NCBI RefSeq assembly: GCF_014197135.1
Contig: NZ_JACIFA010000001.1
Location: forward strand, 62,001-126,000
Reading direction: 5' to 3'
Source: Sphingomonas zeae
GTDB taxonomy: Bacteria; Pseudomonadota; Alphaproteobacteria; Sphingomonadales; Sphingomonadaceae
Length of the DNA stretch: 64,000 bases
In this document: piece by piece, positions 16,623 to 23,820 of the stretch
How the letters are laid out: each line of letters opens with the position of its first letter
How positions within the stretch are numbered: position 1 is the stretch's first letter
Program-made: the position numbers and the translations under genes
Notes under the pieces: generated by a model
What the model was told of the DNA's origin: nothing
The model's database searches: none
Seen by the model: only the letters and a program-made list of their open reading frames with translations

Positions 16623-18119
16623 TCAGTTGCTCTTCGTCCACATCTTGACCTGCTGATCCATGAAGCTCTGCACCGATTTGTAAGCTGTGACGCGGCTGTT
16701 CATGGCCGAGAAGCGCGCGGTCAGCGCGTCGCTGGCCCGTTCGCGATTGTCCGACAGGCTGCTTTGCTGATCCGCCAGATCCTTCTGCGCCTGCGTCAGA
16801 TTGTTGTAGGAGGCGGTCAGGCCGTAAACGCTGCTGGTCGCCGACAGCTGGACGCTGTTCATCCGCGCCGACAGCCCGATAAGATTGTCGCCACTGGCCT
16901 GAAACATCTTCTCGACCGAACTGGGATAGCTCGACAGTGCCTTGGCCAGCCGCGTCTGGTCGATGCTGAGCGTGCCGTCCTTCTCGGTCTTCACACCCAG
17001 ATCGGCCAGCGTCTTCGGCCCCAGATCGGTATCGTCGCCGGGCACCAGCTTGGTGGTGGTCAGCGTGCGCATCGTCTGGGCCAGCGAGCGCGCCGCCGGG
17101 TCGCTGCGCAGGTCGCCGCTGATCGGATCGATCGCCTTGTTCAGCGCGGTCATATTGTCGTTATAGGTCAAGACGAAATTGGAGACGACACTGCTCAGCG
17201 CCGCGGTGGGGCTGGAGCCGGTCAGCGACAGCGGCTTGGTCGACACGGCCGACAGCGTCATCGTCACGCCGGGTACCAGGTCGTTGACGGTGTTGCTCGC
17301 ACGCTCGACCGTGACCCCGTCCATGGTGATGCTGGCATTGGCCGCCGTCGATGAGGTGGTGGTACCGGTCGCCCCGTTGCCGACGTTAAGCCGGGCGAGC
17401 CCTGCCGTATCGCCCTCCGTGGCGGTGATGGTGAAGCTGTTGTCCTTGCCGCTGGCCCCGGTGAAGGACAGAAAGGCATTGCCGCTGGCGTCGGTGACGA
17501 CCGAGGCGGTGATCCCGGTATTGGCGGCGTTGATCTTCGCGGCGAGCAGGTCGGGCGTCGAATCGTCGGCGCCGAAGGACACCGACACGGCATCCTTGGA
17601 TCCGACCTTGATCGACAGGCTGCCCGTGCCCAGCGATGCGGTCTTCGAAAACGCCGTCGTGGTCGATGAGACCTGCGCGCTCGCCAGCGCATTGATGGTG
17701 ATCGACTTGGACATGCCCGACAGCTTGGCGCCGGCCGCCGTCGTGACGCTCATCGTCGAGGGGTCGGAACTGGTCGCCTGCGTCGCCAGCGTCCCGCCTT
17801 GCGCCAGCGAGGCAAGCGCCGCGGCGAAATCGGTGATCGCGCTCTTGATCGACGACACGTCCGAAATCTGCGCGGTCAGCGTGTCGGACTTCGCCTTCAG
17901 GGCGGCGGTCTTGGCGGCGAACTGCGCCTCGATCAGCGAGGGGACGACCGTCGACAGATCGATGCCAGATCCCGTCTGCAACGAGTTGAACAGCGCCTGC
18001 GCGGCGGTTTTGGTCGCGTTCTGCGTCGCGCTGCCCGCGGGCGTCGAGCTTGAGGAGGTCGACGTGCTGCTGCTGGTCGTCGCCGTGTTGGGCGATGTAC
18101 TCGAAGAAACGGTGGTCAT
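16623..18119 (-). CDS. fliD: Flagellar filament cap protein FliD
   Basis: 498 residues. The conserved FliD N-terminus (GSGIDLSTVVPSLIEAQFAA) starts only after an unusual ~45-residue Ser/Thr-rich leader (for example TSSSTSTSSSSTPAGS). The C-terminal coiled coil (SLSDNRERASDALTARFSAM, VTAYKSVQSFMDQQVKMW) is intact. The cap complex sits at the filament tip and folds flagellin as it leaves the channel. The gene has its own sigma-28 promoter (18150-18176) and is followed directly by fliS, so it belongs to the late class. Confidence 0.93.
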   Translation of the reverse strand: MTTVSSSTSPNTATTSSSTSTSSSSTPAGSATQNATKTAAQALFNSLQTGSGIDLSTVVPSLIEAQFAAKTAALKAKSDTLTAQISDVSSIKSAITDFAAALASLAQGGTLATQATSSDPSTMSVTTAAGAKLSGMSKSITINALASAQVSSTTTAFSKTASLGTGSLSIKVGSKDAVSVSFGADDSTPDLLAAKINAANTGITASVVTDASGNAFLSFTGASGKDNSFTITATEGDTAGLARLNVGNGATGTTTSSTAANASITMDGVTVERASNTVNDLVPGVTMTLSAVSTKPLSLTGSSPTAALSSVVSNFVLTYNDNMTALNKAIDPISGDLRSDPAARSLAQTMRTLTTTKLVPGDDTDLGPKTLADLGVKTEKDGTLSIDQTRLAKALSSYPSSVEKMFQASGDNLIGLSARMNSVQLSATSSVYGLTASYNNLTQAQKDLADQQSSLSDNRERASDALTARFSAMNSRVTAYKSVQSFMDQQVKMWTKSN

Positions 18120-18149
18120 CGACGATACTCCGGCGCGCGCTTGTCCTGC

Positions 18150-18176
18150 TTAACGGCCGCGAACGGCCGGGCTTTA
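18150..18176 (-). promoter_or_regulatory. Sigma-28 (FliA) promoter of fliD-fliS
   Basis: On the minus strand TAAAGCCC (18176-18169), eleven bases, then GCCGTTAA (18157-18150). This is an excellent match to the flagellar sigma-28 consensus TAAAG-N15-GCCGATAA and uses the same spacing as the flagellin and flgM promoters here. Transcription would start about 25 bases before the fliD ATG. Confidence 0.88.
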
Positions 18177-18222
18177 GGGCGATGCGACGAATGGCGGGGC
18201 GGGGGAGCGATCACGACGGGCA

Positions 18223-19350
18223 TCAGGGTTGGGCCACGCCGTTCTCGTCGAAGCGCGCCGTGACCGGCACGTCGACCGGCGGCTGCGACGTGCCGCCCGC
18301 GCCCGCGTTGAGGCCAAAGACGAAGGCGAGGACGACGGCGATCGCCTGATACAGGTCGGCGCGCACTTCCTGGCCCTCGCGGCTGGTATAATAGACCGCG
18401 CGGGCGAGCTGCGGATATTCCAGCACCGGCGTGTCCAGCTCGGCTGCCAGTTCGCGAATGGCAAGCGCGGTCGCGCCGCGCCCCTTGGCGACCACCACGG
18501 GCACCTCGTCCTGACCCCGGTCGTAGCGCAGGGCGACGGCGAAATGGGTCGGGTTGGTCAGGATGACATGCGCCTCCTGCACCGCCGCCCGCACCGCACG
18601 GCGCGACATTTCGCGCTGCTTGCCGCGGATATGCGCCTTGGCCTCCGGATTGCCTTCGCTTTCCTTATGCTCGTCCTTGACCTCCTGCTTGGTCATCTTG
18701 AGCTTGGAGAAGAGTTGGACGATCTGGATCGGGACGTCGAACCCGGCGATCAGGATCAGGCCGAAGCCCATGACCAGCAGGATCGTGATGAAGGTGCCGC
18801 CCAGCGATCCGATCGCGCTGTTCAGGTCGGACTGCGCCAGCCCCAGGGTGGCGCGCGACGACTTCCACAGCATGTAGCCGCCGATCGCGCCGAGCAGCAC
18901 GACCTTGAGCAGCGACTTGCCGAGTTCGGTCCACCCCTGCGCACCCAGGATGCGCTTCAGTCCCGAAGCGGGGTTGAGCTTGGACGGCTTGGGGGTCAGC
19001 GCCTTGGGATTGAACTGGAGCGACCCGAGCCCTGCCTGCGACGCGATGGTCGCGACGATCGTGACCGCGAACAGCGAGGCGAGTGAGGGCAGCAGCTTCC
19101 ACCCCGCCTCCATCAGCGGGCGGAACGGCTCGAAATCCTCGACATCGGCATGGGTGAACTGAAAGCTTGTCGCCATCACCGCCTTGCATGCGCCCAGCAG
19201 CGTGGGGCCGGCGAACATCAGCCAGGCGATACCCGCCATCATCACCAGCGCCGCCGCCAGATCCTTACTGCGCAGGATCTGCCCATCTTCGCGCGCTTTG
19301 TCGCGGCGCTTTTGGGTTGGGGCTTCTGTCTTTTCGCCGCCCTCCGACAT
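18223..19350 (-). CDS. flhB: Flagellar type III export switch protein FlhB
   Basis: 375 residues. N-terminal basic region, four membrane helices in the first half, then the cytosolic domain with the autocleavage motif NPTH (AHVILTNPTHFAVALRYDRG). FlhB works with FlhA as the export gate and switches substrate class from hook to filament after NPTH cleavage, informed by FliK. Last gene of the long fli operon; its ATG shares an A with the fliR stop (TGATG). C-terminal extension is moderately long and ends in DENGVAQP. Confidence 0.95.
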   Translation of the reverse strand: MSEGGEKTEAPTQKRRDKAREDGQILRSKDLAAALVMMAGIAWLMFAGPTLLGACKAVMATSFQFTHADVEDFEPFRPLMEAGWKLLPSLASLFAVTIVATIASQAGLGSLQFNPKALTPKPSKLNPASGLKRILGAQGWTELGKSLLKVVLLGAIGGYMLWKSSRATLGLAQSDLNSAIGSLGGTFITILLVMGFGLILIAGFDVPIQIVQLFSKLKMTKQEVKDEHKESEGNPEAKAHIRGKQREMSRRAVRAAVQEAHVILTNPTHFAVALRYDRGQDEVPVVVAKGRGATALAIRELAAELDTPVLEYPQLARAVYYTSREGQEVRADLYQAIAVVLAFVFGLNAGAGGTSQPPVDVPVTARFDENGVAQP

Positions 19351-20123
19351 CAGCCGATCACCAGATTCTGCGTGGCGGCGAGGGCCTCGCGGATGATGAC
19401 GAGCATATAGTCCCCCATCGCGGGGAAGGCGACGGCGATGGCGATGACGCCGACCCCGAGCGCGGCGGGCAGACCCACCGAAAAGAGATTGAGCGAAGGC
19501 GCGGCGCGGCTCATCATGCCGACCACCAGGTTCAGGCAGAGCAGCAGGAACCCGACCGGCAGCGCCAACAGCAATCCGGCCAGAAAGGCATAGCTGCCGA
19601 ACAGCGCGATCGCGCGGAACTGCGCCGGTGCCATCCAGACCTGCCCGGGCGGCAATGCCTCATAGCTTTTCACGATCGTCTCGACGAGGACGAGGTGCCC
19701 GTCGACCGACAGGAACAGCAGGGTCAGCATGACGGTGAAGAACTGGCCCAGCGCCTGGGTCGAACGGCCGTTGAGCGGATCGATGGTAGAGGCGAAATTG
19801 ATCCCCATCGATCCGCCGATCAGTTCGCTGGCCACCAAAGGCGCGGTGAAGGCGACCTGCAGGATCAGGCCGAGCGCCAGCCCCACAATGGCCTCGGCCG
19901 CGACCGACATGATGGTGGGTACCGAGAAGATGACGGGTGGCGGCACGACCGGATGAACCGAGTTGACCAGGAAGGCGATCGCGCCCGCTAGGCTGATCCG
20001 CACGGGCAGGGGGATCGACACCGCGCCGAACACGGGCGCGGTGATGAAGGCGGCCCCGATGCGGATCATCAGGAACAGGATCGCCCAAGCCTGCGGCTCG
20101 ATCGAGAGGCCGAAGCCGAGCAT
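19350..20123 (-). CDS. fliR: Flagellar export gate protein FliR
   Basis: 257 residues, a highly hydrophobic protein of normal FliR length. ILFLMIRIGAAFITAPVFGA near the N-terminus and LLALPVGFLLLCLNLVVGMM near the C-terminal helices are typical. FliR forms the core of the export gate together with FliP and FliQ at the base of the MS-ring. It lies 18 bp after fliQ and overlaps flhB by one base. Confidence 0.94.
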   Translation of the reverse strand: MLGFGLSIEPQAWAILFLMIRIGAAFITAPVFGAVSIPLPVRISLAGAIAFLVNSVHPVVPPPVIFSVPTIMSVAAEAIVGLALGLILQVAFTAPLVASELIGGSMGINFASTIDPLNGRSTQALGQFFTVMLTLLFLSVDGHLVLVETIVKSYEALPPGQVWMAPAQFRAIALFGSYAFLAGLLLALPVGFLLLCLNLVVGMMSRAAPSLNLFSVGLPAALGVGVIAIAVAFPAMGDYMLVIIREALAATQNLVIG

Positions 20124-20141
20124 GTTATTTCAGCCGAACCC

Positions 20142-20411
20142 TTACTTCACCAAGTCCGGGATGCGCTCGAACATGCTGACGGTGAAGTCGCTCAGCAGGC
20201 CCATGATGAGGCTTCCGAAGATCAGGATCGACGCGGCGACGACGATCAGCTTGGGGACGAAGGACAGGGTCTGCTCGTTGATCGAGGTCGCGGCCTGGAT
20301 CATGCCGATCACCAGACCCGAGACGAGCACGGGGAGGAGGATCGGCGCGGCGGCGAGCGCCAGCACCCACATGGTCTGGTTGGCCAGCGTCAGGAAATAT
20401 TGGGCGTCCAT
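20142..20411 (-). CDS. fliQ: Flagellar export gate protein FliQ
   Basis: 89 residues with two membrane helices, the standard FliQ form (ALAAAPILLPVLVSGLVIGM, IQAATSINEQTLSFVPKL). It packs around FliP/FliR in the export gate. It is separated from fliP by 175 bp, the only large gap in an otherwise overlapped operon, and this gap contains repeat sequences. Confidence 0.94.
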   Translation of the reverse strand: MDAQYFLTLANQTMWVLALAAAPILLPVLVSGLVIGMIQAATSINEQTLSFVPKLIVVAASILIFGSLIMGLLSDFTVSMFERIPDLVK

Positions 20412-20447
20412 GATGCGGTCTTGGTCCCGAATGGGTGAGGTTTTCCC

Positions 20448-20581
20448 GTGGCCTTCGACTTCGCTCAGGCTGAACGGATCATGCCGCGAAAATGGTTAAC
20501 GAACACCTGCGGCTCCCGGCCGTTTACGCCGGTTGAAGTCGTCCTAATCTTCCCTCGCCCCTCTCAGAGGGGGAGGGAAAA
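20448..20581. repeat. Repeat-like sequences in the fliP-fliQ gap
   Basis: Two pieces of dispersed-repeat character. First, GGCCTTCGACTTCGCTCAGG and following bases (about 20450-20475), a sequence that recurs in sphingomonad and other proteobacterial intergenic regions (recalled, not searched). Second, an imperfect hairpin TCCCTCGCCCCTCT / AGAGGGGGAGGGA (about 20551-20578) resembling the arms of the larger palindromic elements in this window. Neither encodes a protein. Confidence 0.5.
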
Positions 20582-20586
20582 AGTAG

Positions 20587-21480
20587 CTATGTCGCGAAAC
20601 TGTTCGCCAGACTGCCCATGGTCAGCGCCCATCCATCGACCAGGACGAACAGCAGCAGCTTGAACGGCAGCGATATGATCGACGGCGACAACATCATCAT
20701 GCCCAGCGCCATCAGCACGGTGGCCACCACCAGATCGATGACGATGAAGGGCAGGAAGATCAGGAAGCCGATCTGGAACGCGGTCTTCAGCTCCGAGGTG
20801 ACGAAGGCGGGAAGCAGTACCGCATAGGGAATGTCCCTGGGGCTGGCATAGGGGCCGGACTTCGCCATCTCGGCGAACATCGTCACGTCCTTGATCCGCG
20901 TCTGCTTGGCCATGAAGGCGTGGAGCGGGGCGCCGGCGGCCTTGATCATCTCGGTGCCGGGCAGGCGGCCCTGCGCATAGGGCTCGATGGCGTTCGCATT
21001 GATCTGACTGATCGTCGGGGCCATGATGAACAATGACAGGAAGACCGACAGGCCGATCAGCACCTGGTTGGGCGGCGTCTGTTGCAGGCCCAGCGCCTGG
21101 CGCAGGATGGCCAGCACGATCACGATCCGGGTGAAGCTGGTCATCATCAGGATGATGCCCGGCAGGATCGTCAGCAGGCCCATGATGATGAGGACCTGGA
21201 GCGACAGGCTCAGCGAGCCCGAATTCCCGTTGCCGCCACCGCCCAGTTGGCCGAGTGCCCGGTCGACCGCGTCGCCGACGCCCGGGGCCGGAGCCGCGGC
21301 GGGTGCGGCGGCGGGGGCGACAGCCGGGGTCGCCTGGGCAAAGGCGGGCATCGCGATGACCAGCGCCAGCAGCAGCGCCAACACGATCCACAGCGGCTTC
21401 AGGCTGCGCGTGGGCATGTCACCGCCATGGGCGCGGATCAGCGCGGGGCCGGTGCCCCGGCGGGTCACGGAAATGCTCAT
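20587..21480 (-). CDS. fliP: Flagellar export gate protein FliP
   Basis: 297 residues. FliP is made with a cleavable signal, and here a long leader (ending near LVIAMPAFAQATP) is followed by an Ala/Pro linker and the conserved core (SLSLQVLIIMGLLTILPGII, MMTSFTRIVIVLAILRQALG, PNQVLIGLSVFLSLFIMAPT). The ATG used at 21480 overlaps the fliO stop (ATGA); an internal ATG at 21417 (MPTRSLKPLW) would give a more usual signal peptide, so the true start is not certain. FliP forms the pentameric centre of the export pore. Confidence 0.94.
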   Translation of the reverse strand: MSISVTRRGTGPALIRAHGGDMPTRSLKPLWIVLALLLALVIAMPAFAQATPAVAPAAAPAAAPAPGVGDAVDRALGQLGGGGNGNSGSLSLSLQVLIIMGLLTILPGIILMMTSFTRIVIVLAILRQALGLQQTPPNQVLIGLSVFLSLFIMAPTISQINANAIEPYAQGRLPGTEMIKAAGAPLHAFMAKQTRIKDVTMFAEMAKSGPYASPRDIPYAVLLPAFVTSELKTAFQIGFLIFLPFIVIDLVVATVLMALGMMMLSPSIISLPFKLLLFVLVDGWALTMGSLANSFAT

Positions 21481-21833
21481 TGGTCGAACTTCTTGGGCGC
21501 GAAGCGCGAGACAAAATCGGTGCGGCGCGGGGCGGTCGGCGTCATCGGCGCCGGGTTCGGCGTAGCGGGCGTGGTCCCGTTGCCCTCGACTTTGTCGACC
21601 AGCTGGACGCCGCCGCGCCCGACCGAGACGAGCAGGTTGCGCCCCTCGAACTCGATGACCGCCAGGCGCAGGCCGGGGGAGATCATCATCGTCTCGCGGA
21701 CATGGATCAGCCGCGTCGCGGGCCGACCCGGCATCCGGCTTTCCAGGCGCCGCCAGAGATACAGGCAGCCGATCATCAGGCCGCAGATCAGCGGCAGCAG
21801 GACGACCAGCTTCAAGACATAGGACCAGAGCAT
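21477..21833 (-). CDS. fliO: Flagellar biosynthesis protein FliO
   Basis: 118 residues. One N-terminal membrane helix (LKLVVLLPLICGLMIGCLYL), then a small cytosolic FliO domain (LIHVRETMMISPGLRLAVIE, FEGRNLLVSVGRGGVQLV), and a polar tail. FliO helps assemble the FliP/FliR complex. Position between fliN and fliP is the usual one, with an ATGA overlap into fliP. Confidence 0.88.
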   Translation of the reverse strand: MLWSYVLKLVVLLPLICGLMIGCLYLWRRLESRMPGRPATRLIHVRETMMISPGLRLAVIEFEGRNLLVSVGRGGVQLVDKVEGNGTTPATPNPAPMTPTAPRRTDFVSRFAPKKFDQ

Positions 21834-21840
21834 CGGCGGA

Positions 21841-22131
21841 TCAGCCGCGCTTGTCGGGGTTGACCAGCTCGGTCAGGCGCACGCCGAACCGATCGCCGAC
21901 CGTCACCACCTCGCCACGCCCGATCAGCGTGCCGTTGACCAGCACGTCGAGCAGTTCGTTGGCCTGACGGTCCAGTTCGATCACGCTCGATTCGGACAAC
22001 GCCAGCAATTCGCGCAGCGACAGCTGGGTCGAGCCGATCTCCACGGTCAGCTTGACGTCGACATCCTGGAGCAGCCGGAAATTGGCCGCGACCGATGTGT
22101 CGACGGGGAAGCCCCCGGCCATATCGTTCAT
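21841..22131 (-). CDS. fliN: Flagellar motor switch protein FliN
   Basis: 96 residues: essentially the C-ring SpoA domain (VDVKLTVEIGSTQLSLRELL, LDVLVNGTLIGRGEVVTVGD, RFGVRLTEL) with a very short N-terminus. With FliM and FliG it forms the rotor switch; the short form lacks the acidic N-terminal extension seen in some species. Its ATG overlaps the fliM stop. Confidence 0.93.
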   Translation of the reverse strand: MNDMAGGFPVDTSVAANFRLLQDVDVKLTVEIGSTQLSLRELLALSESSVIELDRQANELLDVLVNGTLIGRGEVVTVGDRFGVRLTELVNPDKRG

Positions 22132-23105
22132 TCTTCGGGTCCTTCGTAAGCACGGGCCAGTCCTTCGACGGACCGGTTGAGCGAGGTAAGCTGGACGGCG
22201 GCGCGGCCATTGGCGGTGCCGACCGTGGCCATGCCGAGCAGGTCGCCGCCGACCATCACCGGCACTTCGGGGCCGAAACTGATCGGGATCACGTCACCGA
22301 TCTTCAGCTCCATCAGGCGGCTGAGCGACACGACGGGCTCGGCCAAGACCGAGCGAACGGGGAAACGCACCGTCATCACCGCGCGGGTCAGATCGCCGCG
22401 CCAGGCGGGATCGACCTCGGCCTGCTTGTCGACGACCTTGCCGGTCAGGGCGGAGCCATGCGGCTTCAACGCGCTGACGGGGTAGAGGATGTCGATCATG
22501 GTCGGGCGGCGGTTGCGTCCGTCGATGCCGAAGCGGGTGACGATCATGGCGTCGTCGCCCTCGATTCCCGACAGCATGGCGGGTGAGGATTCGGGACGGC
22601 CGGCGCGAAAGTCGATACGGGCGAGCGATTCCCAGGCACCGCGCAAGGGTGCAGCCATCATGACGCCGAGCTGACTCACCATCGCCTCGGCGGCGGGCGA
22701 GAATTCGGGCGGCAGGATGTCGGGCACCATGCCCGTGCCACCGAACAGCAGGTCGATCAGCGCCAGGCTGAACGCGCCGTCGATGACGATCAGCGCCTGG
22801 GCATCGGCGGTGCTGCCGCTGGCCGAGCTCATCGCCATGGGCAGCCACGCGCTCAGGCCGTCGCTGCGCTCGGCCCGGTAATCGGCGAAGCGCTGGACGA
22901 CCAGCGGCTCCGCCCAGCAGCGCAGTTCCTCGCGAAGAAGGGATTCGAACAGCCCCCGCAGCGACCGCGCGAGACGCGCGGACAGATGCTGCATCGTGTG
23001 CAGGTCGCCGAACGGATTGAGCTTGGTCGTGCCCAGCACGCCATGATCGGCGGTCTGTTCACGATCGCGTTCGCGGCGTTCAACCTGGGGGGCGGCGTTA
23101 ACCAT
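22128..23105 (-). CDS. fliM: Flagellar motor switch protein FliM lacking the N-terminal CheY-binding peptide
   Basis: 325 residues. The CheC-like middle domain has the LLFGGTGMVPDIL loop that contacts FliG, and the C-terminal SpoA domain (VVSLSRLMELKIGDVIPISF) contacts FliN. The N-terminus begins MVNAAPQVERRERDREQTAD and goes into LHTMQHLSARLARSL; the usual LSQ-EIDALL CheY-binding segment is absent. An in-frame TGA lies two codons before the ATG, so the protein is not truncated by start choice. Four bases separate it from fliL and its stop overlaps fliN. Confidence 0.92.
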   Translation of the reverse strand: MVNAAPQVERRERDREQTADHGVLGTTKLNPFGDLHTMQHLSARLARSLRGLFESLLREELRCWAEPLVVQRFADYRAERSDGLSAWLPMAMSSASGSTADAQALIVIDGAFSLALIDLLFGGTGMVPDILPPEFSPAAEAMVSQLGVMMAAPLRGAWESLARIDFRAGRPESSPAMLSGIEGDDAMIVTRFGIDGRNRRPTMIDILYPVSALKPHGSALTGKVVDKQAEVDPAWRGDLTRAVMTVRFPVRSVLAEPVVSLSRLMELKIGDVIPISFGPEVPVMVGGDLLGMATVGTANGRAAVQLTSLNRSVEGLARAYEGPEE

Positions 23106-23108
23106 GTC

Positions 23109-23810
23109 TCACTGAACAACGAAATTGGTAAAGTAGACGTTAGCAACGCCTCCGAATCCCTCCTTTTGGCGCAGAATCTCGTTGATCGCGTCGACCAGCT
23201 TGCGTTGCAGCTGGCGCTTGCCCTCGCTGCTGAACACCTGTTCCTCATTGGCATCGCCCAGCGTCATCAGGATCGCCGAGCGGACCGCCAGATCGTTGGT
23301 CTTCAGATTGTTGATGACCGTGTCGTCATAGGGGGTCGAGACGGCCAGCCCCACCTGGATGATATGCACCGAGTCGCGCATGTTCGAGGTGAAGTCCTTG
23401 GGCAGCTCGTAATAGTTGGAGGCATAGCGTTCGCCGCCGTCGCCCACCGGCGTCGGCATGCCCGTATGCTCCTTGGCCTCGCCGCCGCCTTCGCCGTGAC
23501 CGCCCTCGCCACCACCTTCGCCGCCGCCGCCATGACCGCCTTCGCCGCCTTCCGCGCCCTCGGCGCCCGCACGCTTCTGCTCGGACTTGGGGACCAGCTT
23601 GGGGCCGGGATGCTTGGCCTCGGCTTCGGCCTCGCCATTGTCTTCCTTGGCATGGCCGCCGCCGCCGATCAGGCCGGAATTGGCGGCGTAGAGCCCGGCG
23701 CCCACGCCCCCGCCCAAGAGGACGAGCACGCCGACCACCATCACGATGATCTTGCCCAGCTTGCCCTTCTTCTTGGGCGCCTTTTCTTCGGTTTCCTTGG
23801 TGTCACTCAT
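23109..23810 (-). CDS. fliL: Flagellar basal body-associated protein FliL with Gly/His/Glu-rich linker
   Basis: 233 residues. Cytosolic basic start (EKAPKKKGKLGKIIVMVVGV), one membrane helix, then an unusual periplasmic linker of about 70 residues rich in Gly, His and Glu (such as GGEGGHGGGGEGGGEGGHGE), followed by the conserved FliL domain (YYELPKDFTSNMRDSVHIIQ to VYFTNFVVQ). FliL rings surround and stabilise stator units. The linker is much longer than in typical FliL of about 160-180 residues and could bind metal or act as a flexible spacer; either is inference. Confidence 0.9.
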   Translation of the reverse strand: MSDTKETEEKAPKKKGKLGKIIVMVVGVLVLLGGGVGAGLYAANSGLIGGGGHAKEDNGEAEAEAKHPGPKLVPKSEQKRAGAEGAEGGEGGHGGGGEGGGEGGHGEGGGEAKEHTGMPTPVGDGGERYASNYYELPKDFTSNMRDSVHIIQVGLAVSTPYDDTVINNLKTNDLAVRSAILMTLGDANEEQVFSSEGKRQLQRKLVDAINEILRQKEGFGGVANVYFTNFVVQ

Positions 23811-23820
23811 GGCTCATTCC

